Positions 23,242 to 34,824 of a stretch of DNA of 64,000 bases are shown here, piece after piece. Each line of letters starts with the position of its first letter. Position 1 is the first letter of the stretch. A model generated the notes under the pieces. It had not been told where the DNA came from, did no database searches, and saw nothing but the letters and a program-made list of their open reading frames with translations. The position numbers and the translations under genes are program-made. Origin of the DNA: Aedes albopictus (taxonomy: Eukaryota > Arthropoda > Insecta > Diptera > Culicidae); the NCBI RefSeq assembly GCF_035046485.1, contig NC_085137.1, positions 2,085,977-2,149,976 of the forward strand, read 5' to 3'.

Positions 23242-24007
23242 GTCGTGACCTTGATAGTCTGTCGACCAAAATGCCGACACATTCTTGTCGACTCCGCTGC
23301 TCCTCGACGCTCCGGCTAGCAGGGGGCGGTGCCACCCGCTTACCCGCTGCCGGAACGGAGATCCCGGCTGGCTCCGCTGCTCCTCGACGCTCCGGCTAGC
23401 AGGGGGCGGTGCCACCCGCTTACCCGCTGCCGGAACGGAGATCCCGGCTGGTTCCGCTGCTCCTCGACGCTCCGGCTAGCAGGGGGCGGTGCCACCCGCT
23501 TACCCGCTGCCGGAACGGAGATCCCGGCTGGCTCCGCTGTTCCTCGACGCTCCGGCTAGCAGGGGGCGGTGCCACCCGCTTACCCGCTGCCGGAACGGAG
23601 ATCCCGGCTGGTTCCGCTGCTCCTCGACGCTCCGGCAAGCAGGGGGCGGTGCCACCCGCTTACCCGCTGCCGGAACGGAGATGCCGGCTGGCTCCGCTGC
23701 TCCTCGACGCTCCGGCTAGCAGGGGGCGGTGCCACCCGCTTACCCGCTGCCGGAACGGAGATCCCGGCTGGTTCCGCTGCTCCTCGACGCTCCGGCAAGC
23801 AGGGGGCGGTGCCACCCGCTTACCCGCTGCCGGAACGGAGATGCCGGCTGGCTCCGCTGCTCCTCGACGCTCCGGCTAGCAGGGGGCGGTGCCACCCGCT
23901 TACCCGCTGCCGGAACGGAGATCCCGGCTGGTTCCGCTGCTCCTCGTCTGCTGCTCCTGGTCCAATTCTGCTCCTGATGTGATTCGCCTCATATCTGCCA
24001 ATAAACT
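23242..24007 (+). mobile_element. 80-bp minisatellite element, copy 1
   Basis: Starts GTCGTGACCTTGATAG, passes two GTCGAC sites, then holds eight tandem 80-base GC-rich units (23292-23931). Each unit contains CTCGACGCTCCGGC, AGCAGGGGGCGGTG and GCCGGAACGGAGAT. Units differ at four positions (CTAGC/CAAGC, ATCCC/ATGCC, GGCTCC/GGTTCC, CTGCTCC/CTGTTCC). It ends after CCAATAAACT, where similarity to copies 2 and 3 stops. The repeat gives overlapping open frames on both strands; none has a natural start or any recognised domain. Confidence 0.8.
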
Positions 24008-26951
24008 CTAATGCAAAGTTTCAGATATTTTTGAAATGGTCGCTCAGGATCGACTGACATGACTCCGTGGAATTCCTCACCTAGATTAGTAAGAATTGAA
24101 TTTGGTCTTGGAGTAGATTGATATGAAATGGCTTTTGGATTAGACTGGATTTGATTTCAACTTGTATTATACATTGTAATAAAATATGTATTTGATTGAT
24201 TTTGGAATTCAATTCTAATTATAATTGAATAACAATTCAACAGTATTCAAATCAAGTGTCATATTGATTAGGGTTAGCATTGGATTCGATTTGAATTTAG
24301 TATGGATTTCAATATGTTTGGATTGTATACCAATAAATTTAGTTTTATTCAATTTGAGCTGGTTCGAAATTTGATTACCATTGGGTTTAGACTAGGTTCG
24401 GAACAGATTTTTTATTGGATGTGATCAAATTGATATTGGATTTGGATTTTCGTTAGACTGTATAAATAAGTAAAAATGAACTCACTAGTGGGAAAGAACA
24501 CAAATCGAATGTTGATTAGTTAGTTTTAGTTGAAAGTACGACACGCAAAAACAAACGTGAACCAAACTATGTAATGGTATGTATCAGTGATTGAGATTTA
24601 GATGAGATAAGAGATGAGTGGATGTGGATTTGAATTGAATTGTATTTTGGTGGTTTGAATTTGTATAAGATTTGTAGTTGGGTTTGATTACATTTCAACT
24701 CGAATTTTATCTGCAGTGGATTATGCTTGGATTGAATTTGGATTTGTACAGATACCCAAAGGTGTGTGATTGATTTTCAACAAAATTAAAAAAATGCTTT
24801 TCATAAGATTTTGCTTGGGATAATGTTAAATTCAATTTGAGTTTGAATGAATTTGAATAAATTTGGTTTGGATTTCAAAGGAATTTGGATTTAAATTTAA
24901 GGGGATTCGAATTAGAATCGCATTGAATTCAATTGTGATTTTGGTAACACTTAACAAGATTGGAAAACTCACGAACGAGCTATGTGAAATTGCAAAGAAT
25001 CAACCGCCTGAAACGGCTGTCATCCCCATATAACTGGAGTGAAGCCAAACAATTGGGTGCTGCGCGTAGTGCTGATTGGAATAGGCTGTTGCATTAAGGA
25101 CATACTTGTTAGAATCCCAACATGGCCGCCACAATGGCCGACTTTGGCACCTACTCACGATTTCGAGAGCACAAATCTCTTCGTAAACAAAACCAGCGCA
25201 CCTGATCTTTTTATTTGATGCTTATTACATGTGAGCAAGCACAGAATAATATAATGCACTGTTGTTTGGAGCTTGCTTTTTGAGATTTGTGCGTCTGAAG
25301 TTCTGATGTACTGTTGAAACGGGATTATAAGACGTTTGTCCTTAAGCTGGGAACAGTGATTTTTTTTTCTGCGGAAGCAGGCGCTATTTCCACACTTAAT
25401 TAACTTCTGCGTTGTTTTGAATGAGTTGAATGTATTTATTTCCATGTGTTCATGTATTGTAAATTTTACAAAGAAGACAATGCATTGTATAATATGTGAA
25501 AACTATCGTTTCACAATTATAAGAGTTTATCTTAGTACGACAAAGTCCGCTTTCGCACGTAGTGAAAGTGTGCAGAGCCTGAACATTCCGAAAGTTTCGT
25601 AAACACCTGGCGCAACATCGAACGTGGCGGCTTCAAAAACTAGTACTTTCTTCAGCGGGTTTAAAGAACGCCAGCTAATTAATATTTTGTGAAAGTGCGA
25701 TGCAGGAAGACAAACATGCACAGTAACATGAAGCCGAAAAAAAAAACTATGATAAAAATCTTATTGAGTTTGGATTGGATTTGGATATGGGCATCGATGT
25801 GATTTATATGATCTTCAGATTGGCCTTTGGATTTTGTATGGATTCCAATGAATTTTGGATTGGATTGGAATTTAAATTGAAATAAACAGGATGCAGATAC
25901 CTTTAATTTGAGTTTGAACACATGTAGCTCGAATGTGAATGAAGTCGGATTGTATCTGAAATTACTTTGAAGTGGGTGTGGATACCAAATTGATTAAGCC
26001 ATTTTACGAACCGACAACAATAGGGGTACTCACTAAACAGATTAAATTGCTACGTAAGCCATGATTTTCTGCTTATTTGAAATGTTTCATGATTTTGCGA
26101 ATGAAATAATCGAAGATTGCCTTGGTGATCGCGACGTTTAATCAGTTTAATCAGTTTACGCTGTTAAGTGAATCCCCCTAATGTTAATGATGATATTGAT
26201 TTTTACGTTATGACTATCTCCTTTCAAACTTGTATTCAATATGAATTCAATTTTAGTTGGAAATGAATTGTGATAGGATAAGATTTGGATTTGGCACGAA
26301 TTCCAATAGGTGTGTAAGATCGATTTCCAATAGATTGAGAATAAGATTTGGATTAAACTTTGAACGGACTTTAATAATAATCGTATTGAATTTGAATTGG
26401 GTTTTGGTTGGACTTGTCAAGTAGAAACAATTTTATGAACAAGCTATGTAATAAAGCATAAGAACGCCAACTAACCAATATGAGAGTAAAACTTGGGAAA
26501 TAACGCAATCCATGTCGGAAGATGTTTATCTGAGGGAGAAACAAATCGCTTCAGCGTGTGCGCAAAGTTAAATGAGAAATTCAAAATCTAAAAATTGTGG
26601 GATTTGTTTGTCATCATGTTGAGAAATCTCATTTGATCGGAGTTTGGTTTGTGCTGAATAAACATGCACTTGAAAAAAAACTTGAATATGATTTGGATTA
26701 AAAAATAGAACGGACTTGGATTTTGATTGGAATTTATTGGGACTGAATTTGTGATGTAAAACTGTTTGATTGAGACTAAACAAAGATTGCTTTATGACAT
26801 AAAATGAATTTTACGTTAAAAAAAAAAAAGTAATAATTAATATTAGATAAAGAGTAAACTATTCTATAACTTTGAACAACTTTTTTCATTCGGAAAATAT
26901 TTATAACATTAAACATTACCAAATATTTGGAGAGTAGAAGAAGGGGCGAAT
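24008..26951. repeat. Degenerate TTTGGATT/GAATTG tract
   Basis: Most of this stretch is built from words such as GGATTTG, GAATTTGAAT and ATTGGATT with no strict period. It is the spacer between the mirror-image copies 1 and 2. A 252-bp MITE interrupts it at 25094-25345. No gene is seen. Confidence 0.55.
25094..25345 (+). mobile_element. 252-bp TTAA-ended MITE, copy 2
   Basis: TTAAGGACATACTTG at the left and GACGTTTGTCCTTAA at the right. Same length as copies 1 and 3 and strongly similar to them, including the paired phrase ATGGCCGCC-ACAATGGCCGAC. Confidence 0.75.
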
Positions 26952-28012
26952 GTAGTAGATAGAATAAGTAATAAATTAAGATAAAATTATAGGAACGATT
27001 CATAAACTGATATGCATATAATCTCGCATGTGGTTCAAAAAGAACAAAACAGAAAAAGATATCTTGGAAAAAAAAATAATAAAATAAAAACTATTACGAT
27101 CAGCATTTGCACCCACTGTGCCACGAATAGAGCAAAGACGTCACCGATGAAAATCGAACGACACGCGGAACGACATCATGTTATCCATCACAAACGGAAC
27201 ACGTTTGTGTCGGGCATAAATATGCCTAATCGGACAAAGTTTCTTCAGTTTATTGGCAGATATGAGGCGAATCACATCAGGAGCAGAATTGGACCAGGAG
27301 CAGCAGACGAGGAGCAGCGGAACCAGCCGGGATCTCCGTTCCGGCAGCGGGTAAGCGGGTGGCACCGCCCCCTGCTAGCCGGAGCGTCGAGGAGCAGCGG
27401 AGCCAGCCGGCATCTCCGTTCCGGCAGCGGGTAAGCGGGTGGCACCGCCCCCTGCTTGCCGGAGCGTCGAGGAGCAGCGGAACCAGCCGGGATCTCCGTT
27501 CCGGCAGCGGGTAAGCGGGTGGCACCGCCCCCTGCTAGCCGGAGCGTCGAGGAGCAGCGGAGCCAGCCGGCATCTCCGTTCCGGCAGCGGGTAAGCGGGT
27601 GGCACCGCCCCCTGCTTGCCGGAGCGTCGAGGAGCAGCGGAACCAGCCGGGATCTCCGTTCCGGCAGCGGGTAAGCGGGTGGCACCGCCCCCTGCTAGCC
27701 GGAGCGTCGAGGAACAGCGGAGCCAGCCGGGATCTCCGTTCCGGCAGCGGGTAAGCGGGTGGCACCGCCCCCTGCTAGCCGGAGCGTCGAGGAGCAGCGG
27801 AACCAGCCGGGATCTCCGTTCCGGCAGCGGGTAAGCGGGTGGCACCGCCCCCTGCTAGCCGGAGCGTCGAGGAGCAGCGGAGCCAGCCGGGATCTCCGTT
27901 CCGGCAGCGGGTAAGCGGGTGGCACCGCCCCCTGCTAGCCGGAGCGTCGAGGAGCAGCGGAGTCGACAAGAATGTGTCGGCATTTTGGTCGACAGACTAT
28001 CAAGGTCACGAC
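26952..28012 (-). mobile_element. 80-bp minisatellite element, copy 2 (fullest)
   Basis: Inverted relative to copy 1. 27247-28012 mirrors copy 1 with no length change (paired coordinates sum to 51254) and carries the same eight units with the same variants in the same order. The plus-strand left part, 26952-27246, is unique sequence shared only with copy 3. Outer ends are GTAGTAGATAG and AAGGTCACGAC, weakly inverted. AAT stands on both outer sides, a possible 3-base target duplication. The class is unknown; no transposase or reverse transcriptase is visible. Confidence 0.75.
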
Positions 28013-28039
28013 AATGGCGCAACAGGTAGGATTGTTAAA

Positions 28040-28390
28040 AAAAAAAGAAACGATAGAAAAAATGAGTTCCGGTGGAGAAAGACGGAACTTAAACTAAAGA
28101 TTTGCCTCCGGTGGAGATAGACGGGGTGCGCAAAGAAAATGAATATACGAGTTCCGGTGGAGATAGACGGAACTCGAAGTAAAAAAAAAAAAAGTTGCCT
28201 CCGGTGGAGATAGACGGAGAGAACAAAGAAAATGAAGATAGAGTTTCGGTGGAGATAGACGGAACTCGAAGAAACATTTTGCCTCCGGTGGAGATAGACG
28301 GAGAGCAAATGAGAGACACAACTAAACGGTTTTTCGTTGGAGCACGACGAAAGCTTGAATAGCTATGTGGCCTCCGGTAGAGATCAGAAC
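28040..28390 (+). repeat. Interspersed CCGGTGGAGATAGACGG repeat
   Basis: The core CCGGTGGAGATAGACGG, or a close variant, occurs about seven times (near 28073, 28108, 28153, 28201, 28245, 28283, 28371). Contexts alternate between GTTCCGG...GGAACTC and CCTCCGG...GGAGAG, spaced 35-90 bases. It begins about 30 bases beyond copy 2. Confidence 0.75.
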
Positions 28391-28921
28391 AAGAAAAAAA
28401 CAGTTTTGTTCGATATTTCCTATGATGTAAGAATGCTTGAAAACTACTCAAATTTAAAATGAAGGTGAAGACAAGAATTATTTTTCTATAAAGAAGTAGA
28501 AGTACGTTAGTATTTAAAGGAAGTATGAAAGTTCAAAATTAGTAATTGATTCTCGTGAGTGTCATCGTCAAAATCTTGAGATTTCTATTAGGCTGGATTG
28601 AGATCGAACCAATATTGTACGGGTGAAAATTTGGGCGAAATTGATTCGGAATTGATTGAAAGTGGATGTGGATTGAATAGAATCGAGACCTGAGCGATTC
28701 CAAGCAACAGCATCAAAATTAAGGAAAATTTTTAATTCATGATTTTCTATTGAACTGAAACTTTGCACAGTTTTTCAGTTCCATCTAAATCGCCATTTTT
28801 CGATATCAAATTTTTATTTAGAGCCACGACTAACTTTTCAAAAGGGTGTATGTGAAAATGGTTCAAAAATATTCAAAAATATGCACAGCAAAAACGGATT
28901 GTTCGATTGTTATGAATTTTT
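28391..28921. other. No gene recognised
   Basis: AT-rich spacer with a small ATTGA/GATTG-rich part near 28600-28690. No supported feature. Confidence 0.4.
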
Positions 28922-29540
28922 CAGCAAAGTTAGATAGCTAAATGGTGATTTCTAAGAAAATATACACTGTGAAAAAAAATCTATTTTATCATTGAAAAAC
29001 ATCATTTTTGTCACAAAAACTCAAATATCTCAAAACCCTATCTTTTTACCAACTTGAATTTTTTAGGGAAAACGGTCCATTGTATTAGCAATCTACCATA
29101 AAAATTTGGTGATGGTAAACTAATAAACAAAAAAGTTATAACATTTCAAAAATTTCACAATTTTTACATTTAGTAAAAAAAATTTTTCTGTGTAAATTAT
29201 TTCGGCCGGGAATCGCGATTTGATGCTGATTTTATTGTTCAGCAAAGTTAGATAACTAAATGGCGATTCCTAAGAAAATATACACTGTAAAAAAAATCTT
29301 TTTTAACATTAAAAAATATCATTTTTGTCACAAAAACTCAAATATCTCAAAACCCTATCTTTTTACCAACGTAATTTTTTAGAGAAAACGGTCCATTGTA
29401 TTAGCAATCTACCATGAAAATAAACAAAAAAGTTATGACAATTCAAACATTTCACAATTTTCACATTTAGTAATAATTTTTTTTAGTGTAAATTATTTCG
29501 GCCGGAAATTGAAGTTTGATGCTGATTTTATTGTTAATGG
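28922..29540 (+). repeat. 318-bp tandem duplication
   Basis: CAGCAAAGTTAGATA at 28922 recurs at 29240, followed by matching sequence including GAAAATATACACTGT, CAAATATCTCAAAACC and ATTATTTCGGCCGG. The second unit is slightly shorter. Confidence 0.75.
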
Positions 29541-29584
29541 CCTTGCGTGAGTAAAACAAGTTGTTTTTATTATATATTAGTTCT

Positions 29585-30295
29585 GGAACGGAGATGCCGG
29601 CTGGCTCCGCTGCTCCTCGACGCTCCGGCTAGCAGGGGGCGGTGCCACCCGCTTACCCGCTGCCGGAACGGAGATCCCGGCTGGTTCCGCTGCTCCTCGA
29701 CGCTCCGGCAAGCAGGGGGCGGTGCCACCCGCTTACCCGCTGCCGGAACGGAGATCCCGGCTGGTTCCGCTGCTCCTCGACGCTCCGGCAAGCAGGGGGC
29801 GGTGCCACCCGCTTACCCGCTGCCGGAACGGAGATGCCGGCTGGCTCCGCTGCTCCTCGACGCTCCGGCTAGCAGGGGGCGGTGCCACCCGCTTACCCGC
29901 TGCCGGAACGGAGATCCCGGCTGGTTCCGCTGCTCCTCGTCTGCTGCTCCTGGTCCAATTCTGCTCCTGATGTGATTCGCCTCATATCTGCCAATAAACT
30001 GAAGAAACTTTGTCCGATTAGGCATATTTATGCCCGACACAAACGTGTTCCGTTTGTGATGGATAACATGATGTCGTTCCGCGTGTCGTTCGATTTTCAT
30101 CGGTGACGTCTTTGCTCTATTCGTGGCACAGTGGGTGCAAATGCTGATCGTAATAGTTTTTATTTTATTATTTTTTTTTCCAAGATATCTTTTTCTGTTT
30201 TGTTCTTTTTGAACCACATGCGAGATTATATGCATATCAGTTTATGAATCGTTCCTATAATTTTATCTTAATTTATTACTTATTCTATCTACTAC
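29585..30295 (+). mobile_element. 80-bp minisatellite element, copy 3, truncated
   Basis: Begins inside a repeat unit at GGAACGGAGATGCC, holds four further units, then the full unique 3' part ending CTATCTACTAC. From 30000 to 30295 it mirrors 26952-27247 with no indel (coordinates sum to 57247). The unit variants differ from copy 2: two consecutive CAAGC units are present. Confidence 0.75.
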
Positions 30296-30344
30296 ACCTA
30301 GAAGCATCTTTTAAGTGATTAATGCATGTTTAAGATTTCATATA

Positions 30345-31370
30345 GGGTACCCATCGAGAATTCTTCAGGAATCGCTTCAAAAATTCCCATGGGATTTTTT
30401 CTAAGAATTTCTTAATTTTTTCTTCAAACAAATCTTTTGGAATTTCTTCAAAGATCTTATTAGGAACCTATGCGAAGGTTTTATCAATCGGATAAAGCAG
30501 TCTTTGCTTAATTTATTCAATAATTTCTCCAAGAGCTCTATAGAAGATTTCTTTTGGGCTTTTTCCAGGGCTTGCTTTAGGAATTCTACCAAGGATTTAT
30601 CAAAAATTGTGAAAGAATTCCTTCAAAGAAGCCTTTAAACCCTCCTAAACTTTCTTCATGAGTTTTTCTAAAGATTTCTTTATTAGTTCATCCAATAAAT
30701 TCTCTTGCACTTTCTTCAAAGATTCAACTGATTCTAATGAAAAATTGTAAGAATGCTTTCAAGAATTCTCACAGAAATTCCCCAAAGAACAGTGGCAAAT
30801 AAAAAAAACTACTGGTACTCCTTCAAACAATTTTTGTGTTTTTTTTAGGAAATTGTTTGTGAATTTCCTTAGATTTTCGGAACTTTCTTAGGTAATTCGT
30901 TAAGATTTTTTTCGGCCGATCCATTGTAAATGCTTGTTTTTTTTTTTAATTCACAAGAGAGTATCTCATAAAATCTCAAAAGTAACAATAGACGGAAATC
31001 CGTGAGGAATTATCAAATAAAATTTCCACTGAAACTACCGAAGATTTTTTTTTGAGAAATTAACGGAGAAATTTTCTAAAATTGCCGCCCCAATTAACGA
31101 ATTAACTAAGGAATTTTCAAAGTACCTGCCTAATGAATTTCGAAAGGAACTATTGAAAGAATTACAAAAGTCAAGTTAATTAGCAAAGGGACTGCCGTTG
31201 AAACTACCAAAGATATTTCTGAAGGGAATATCGTAGGGATTATCTGAAAAATTTTTAAAGCTATCGCCCAAAGAATTTCGAAAAGTTATGCCGTAGATAT
31301 TTTTAAAAATAAAAGCCTAAATCAGTTTTGAATATTATTGCCCAGAAACTTTCGAATGAGTTACCGAACC
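30345..31370. repeat. Degenerate ATTCTT/GGAATT array
   Basis: Irregular repeats, in ATTCCTTC orientation to about 30900 and GGAATTTCCAAAG orientation afterwards. No gene. Confidence 0.55.
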
Positions 31371-31502
31371 AAATTTCAAAGGAACTGCCGATATAGTTTT
31401 CGAAGACAAAATTCCAAGAAACCCCCAAAAATATAAGATTATTTTTGGGGGTTTCTTGGAATTTTGTCTTTGAAAACTATATCGGCAGTTCCTTTGAATT
31501 TT
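31371..31502. repeat. Long near-perfect hairpin
   Basis: Arms of about 60 bases (CAAAGGAACTGCCGATATAG, AAGACAAAATTCCAAGAAAC) are inverted around a short AT-rich centre (ATATAAGATTATT). Only a few mismatches are seen. Confidence 0.8.
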
Positions 31503-31964
31503 AGGATCAAATCCAATAAAAATGGCTAGAAGGATTTCCAAAAGTTTTGTCAAAAAAAAAAAACTTCGCCAAAGGTAATATAAAAAATTTCCACGGGGTA
31601 GCTCACAGGAAATTCGCCGAATGCATTTCCAAAGTAAGTGATTCCCAAGGTAATTACCAGAGGATTTTTCAAACGAATTGTCAAAAAGAAAAACCAGCGA
31701 GAAGTTGTAAATGGAATTTCCAAAGAAATTCCTGTAGAATGAATATTCTGAAAAAGTTCGCAAAGCCATTGCTGAAGCATTGCCGAAAACTTATCAAAGA
31801 AGTTTCCAAAGGAACTAACAATTTCTCAAAAGAATTGCCGTAGAAATTTTCAATGAAACTTGTAACAAAGTTTCTAAAGAAAAATCTCGAAAATTTTTAC
31901 CAAAGGAATTGCGAACACAATAGCTGAAACAATTGCCAAAGAATTTCTTTAAAAATAATGAAGG
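31503..31964. repeat. Degenerate GGAATTTCCAAAG array
   Basis: Continuation of the degenerate repeat in the complementary orientation. The ORFs at 31335-31769 and 31547-31843 follow it and are not supported. Confidence 0.5.
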
Positions 31965-31969
31965 ATGTC

Positions 31970-32492
31970 TGTTACGAACAAAATTTGCTAAGCATACATT
32001 TTTACTCGGGCACCGCACGCGCCCGACGTCGAGCCAACCGTCGTTGCCACGTGAGCGGGCTGCCGTCGTTGTCGTAGCAATTAACGAGCCAACCGCAATC
32101 GCAGCAAGCGTGGGCTGAATTTGAATTTTTGAGATAGAAGTGGAAATTTTCTCGTGCGGACAGGACGCGCATTGTCGAAGCTTAGAATATAAAATTAAAT
32201 TGCAAAGACATTTGTTTTTATTGTAATTAAACTTGTAATAAATTGAATTAGTTAAAATCAAATGTGCAATTCGTGAGTCATAAAACCCGAACCGTGTGAA
32301 AACGTGTCTCTCTGTGGCGGAAAAGTTAGTGCGAAAACCTAGTTTTGACGGTGCGCGACTGTTGAGCTAGGCGATTAGCAATTTGAAAGAAGTCGAATCT
32401 GGTGCTTCCCCCCAACACGCTGCCAAGAAACCACACATCCGCCTCGCAGGTGAGCACTGGCGATTTCGAGGTCGAGCGAACCTTCTGGAACA
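31970..32492 (+). mobile_element. Solo LTR, BEL/Pao-like
   Basis: A 523-base block begins TGTTACGAAC and ends CTGGAACA, flanked by the 5-base duplication ATGTC (31965-31969 and 32493-32497). It contains GC-rich sequence, a TATAAA-like word (about 32190) and AATAAA near 32237, unlike the degenerate repeat on both sides. TGTT...AACA ends with 5-base duplications fit BEL/Pao LTRs. No internal retroviral region is present, so recombination between LTRs probably removed it. Orientation rests on the AATAAA. Confidence 0.7.
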
Positions 32493-32497
32493 ATGTC

Positions 32498-33480
32498 GAA
32501 ATAGTTTCCAAATAAATTTTCAAAGATATTCCCTAACGAATTGCTGCATGGGTTTCCAAAGCAATTACTGAAAAAGATGCAAAAGAAATTTCCAAAGGAA
32601 AAATTCTAATAAAAGATGTAGAAGTTCTTTCAAGAATTCTCAATAAAATTCGTCTAAGAAATTTAATTGAATTTTATTCAATGAATTCTTAAGGCATTCT
32701 TTCGAGGTTCCCATCTATTGATACCAATAAGGATTTACTTAGCGATAACACCAACTTCGTCCGAATTTTCTTCACGAAGCTTTCAAGATTTTTTTCTAAG
32801 GATTTCATCAAGCATTTGTTCTAAATTAGGAACTCCAAGAACTCTTTCTTAGATATCTTTCACGACTCATCTAGGAATAACTTTAAGGACTTCTTTACAA
32901 ATTCCTCCAAGATCTGTTTCGAAAGTTGCTACAGCGTTTCCGATGGAATTTCTTCAGTAATATGTATTCCCAAGAATTTCATAAAGAGTTTCTTAAATAT
33001 TTCAACAAACGATTCCTTTGGGGCTACCGCACATGATCCCTTGAGCAAATTTCTCAGAGGAATTATTTAGGAATTCTTTTTTGATTTGTTTTTAGAACTG
33101 CAAGAATTCTTGTTGCAATGACACAAATGGTTTTTCTTGAAGTCCTTTCAAGGATTTCTTACGAAGCATTGTTCAAGCTTTTCAAAGATTTCTTCAGAAG
33201 TTCTTCCAATAATTGCTGTATGAAATCGTCCAAAGATTCCTTAGGCATTTTTTTCAATTGCCCTTTCACGATTCGATCATGAATTCTTTAAGAAGTTCCA
33301 GTGAAGACTTTTTTACAAAGATTCCTTCAGGGTTATCTCAACGTTTTCCTTCAGATAACCCTGCAAGGGTGAACACATTCATTTCCAACGGATTCCTGCA
33401 CAAACTCCCTCAGGGGGTCTTAAAGAAATTCCACCAAGGCTTCCATCAGAAATTTTTCCACGGAAATCTATAGAAATTGT
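32498..33480. repeat. Degenerate ATTCTT array
   Basis: Irregular TTTCTTCAAGGATTCC-like units. The ORF at 33213-33473 follows the repeat and is not called. Confidence 0.55.
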
Positions 33481-33799
33481 TGTGCAAATCAACATCAACG
33501 AATTTGAGAGGAATTATTTGGGGTTTATGCCATTGATTTCTTTGAAAAATAATCTAGGCATTCCCCAGCATTCCCTCGTTTGTGGTACTGAATCTGCATT
33601 GTTATTCGACTAGACTTCCAATGCATGCTAGTATCACATGGTCTGCCAAATGCACATCAAGCAATCTAGTAGGCGCGCAAACTGTCGTCTCGTGCGTCAC
33701 TATTTCGCGAACGTCAAAGTGTAAACACAAGTTCCTGGGGGCACCCGCTTGTCCACAATTATTCCAAGCTCCATGTTTGGCGATCCTGCCAGGAGAATA

Positions 33800-33964
33800 A
33801 CGAATCTTCTGGGTGATGACAGGCGGGTGCAGACCCGGACGAGAGTGCTCGTTTGTTTTAGTACGGTTTAGTTTTCCTGGCGTGTGTGTGAAAAAAGTTA
33901 GTGAAAATGGAAAGTGTTCCGGAAGATCGGAAAGGATGCCTAGAGCAAACGGCCTAGGCAGTGG
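33800..33964 (+). other. Candidate non-coding first exon
   Basis: Ends at CAGTG|GTGAGT (33965), with a short AUG-initiated ORF of 16 codons (from 33907) just before it. Upstream lies a moderately GC-rich stretch. It could be an upstream leader exon of Dlg5, whose first coding exon has an acceptor but no leader assigned. That would place AGTRAP inside a Dlg5 intron on the opposite strand. Weak evidence. Confidence 0.2.
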
Positions 33965-34567
33965 TGAGTAGGGTAAAAAATATAATTTGGACATGTATAT
34001 AATTTGGCCATGCACTGCGATGTATGCCTTGTTCCGTAGAGCTAATAAAAGTAGATGCTTCTGAATATCGATTATTGGATCAAACAGACCCTATTCTGAT
34101 GAATTACGTTGAAAATACGCTTAACAATTGAGAATTTACTTCAAAATTATCGAAAATGTTTCACTAAAACCCCTCAAATGCACTGCACAGGTATGCTAGA
34201 CGACATACACTACACAATCACATACAATACATATTCACCTCAAAATTGTTGAATTGATAATTGTAAAAAATTTAAATGCCTTATTGCAATGAAAACTGTT
34301 CAATAAAGAAGCATTGGGTAGCCAATCTCTTAACATTCATCTAGAACGCCTAAAATAGGTGGTGTCCAAAATACATTACAAGTTTCCTACTGTAAATATA
34401 TTTTGGTCATCTGACGAACTACATGGGGATGCTGTGCAACTGCATACTTGGAGGCGTTTTATAAATTTGATTATTTACAAGAAACTATTTGTTAATTCTT
34501 GCTACTTGCATGATAAAGCAGTATTGATGGCTAAACATGGATATAATTGCCCTGTCCATATTATATA

Positions 34568-34824
34568 CACTACCCGTCATAAGTACGGACTCACAAAAAG
34601 TATTGCAACAATATTGCATCACCCTGACTCACCTCGGTATCTCCAAAACCTGAGGACTTACAAAGATGCTGTCTTCAGCAAAGTTATTCAGGAGCCAAAA
34701 AGCAACAACTTTTCTGAAGGCGGCATTTTTGTAGGTGAACTGGTTTTAGAGATATCGAGGTGAGTCAGGGTGATGCAATATTGTTGCAATACTTTTTGTG
34801 AGTCCGTACTTATGACGGGTAGTG
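34568..34824. mobile_element. Tc1/mariner-type MITE, 83-bp TIRs
   Basis: Ends CACTACCCGTCATAAGTACG and its complement, with TA on each outer side (34566-34567, 34825-34826). The arms match over about 83 bases with two mismatches. The roughly 90-base centre is unique. TA duplication fits Tc1/mariner mobilisation. Confidence 0.8.

Noticed and set aside
23292..23931. CRISPR-like array
   Set aside because: Units are contiguous 80-mers with no unique spacers, in a eukaryotic genome.
23285..23982. Overlapping ORFs of 60-156 codons on both strands of the 80-bp array
   Set aside because: 80 is not a multiple of 3, so successive units cycle through all frames; the openness comes from GC content and lack of stop words. 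No domain or start context.
31335..31769. 144-codon antisense ORF
   Set aside because: It runs through one arm of the hairpin at 31371-31502 and degenerate repeat; no homology recognised.
32450..32480. Primer-binding site following an LTR
   Set aside because: TGGCGATTTCGAGG looked like a PBS, but the 5-base duplication shows the LTR continues to 32492, so it is internal.
34359..34763. 134-codon ORF
   Set aside because: Its second half lies in the 83-bp TIR MITE, so it is not a conserved gene.
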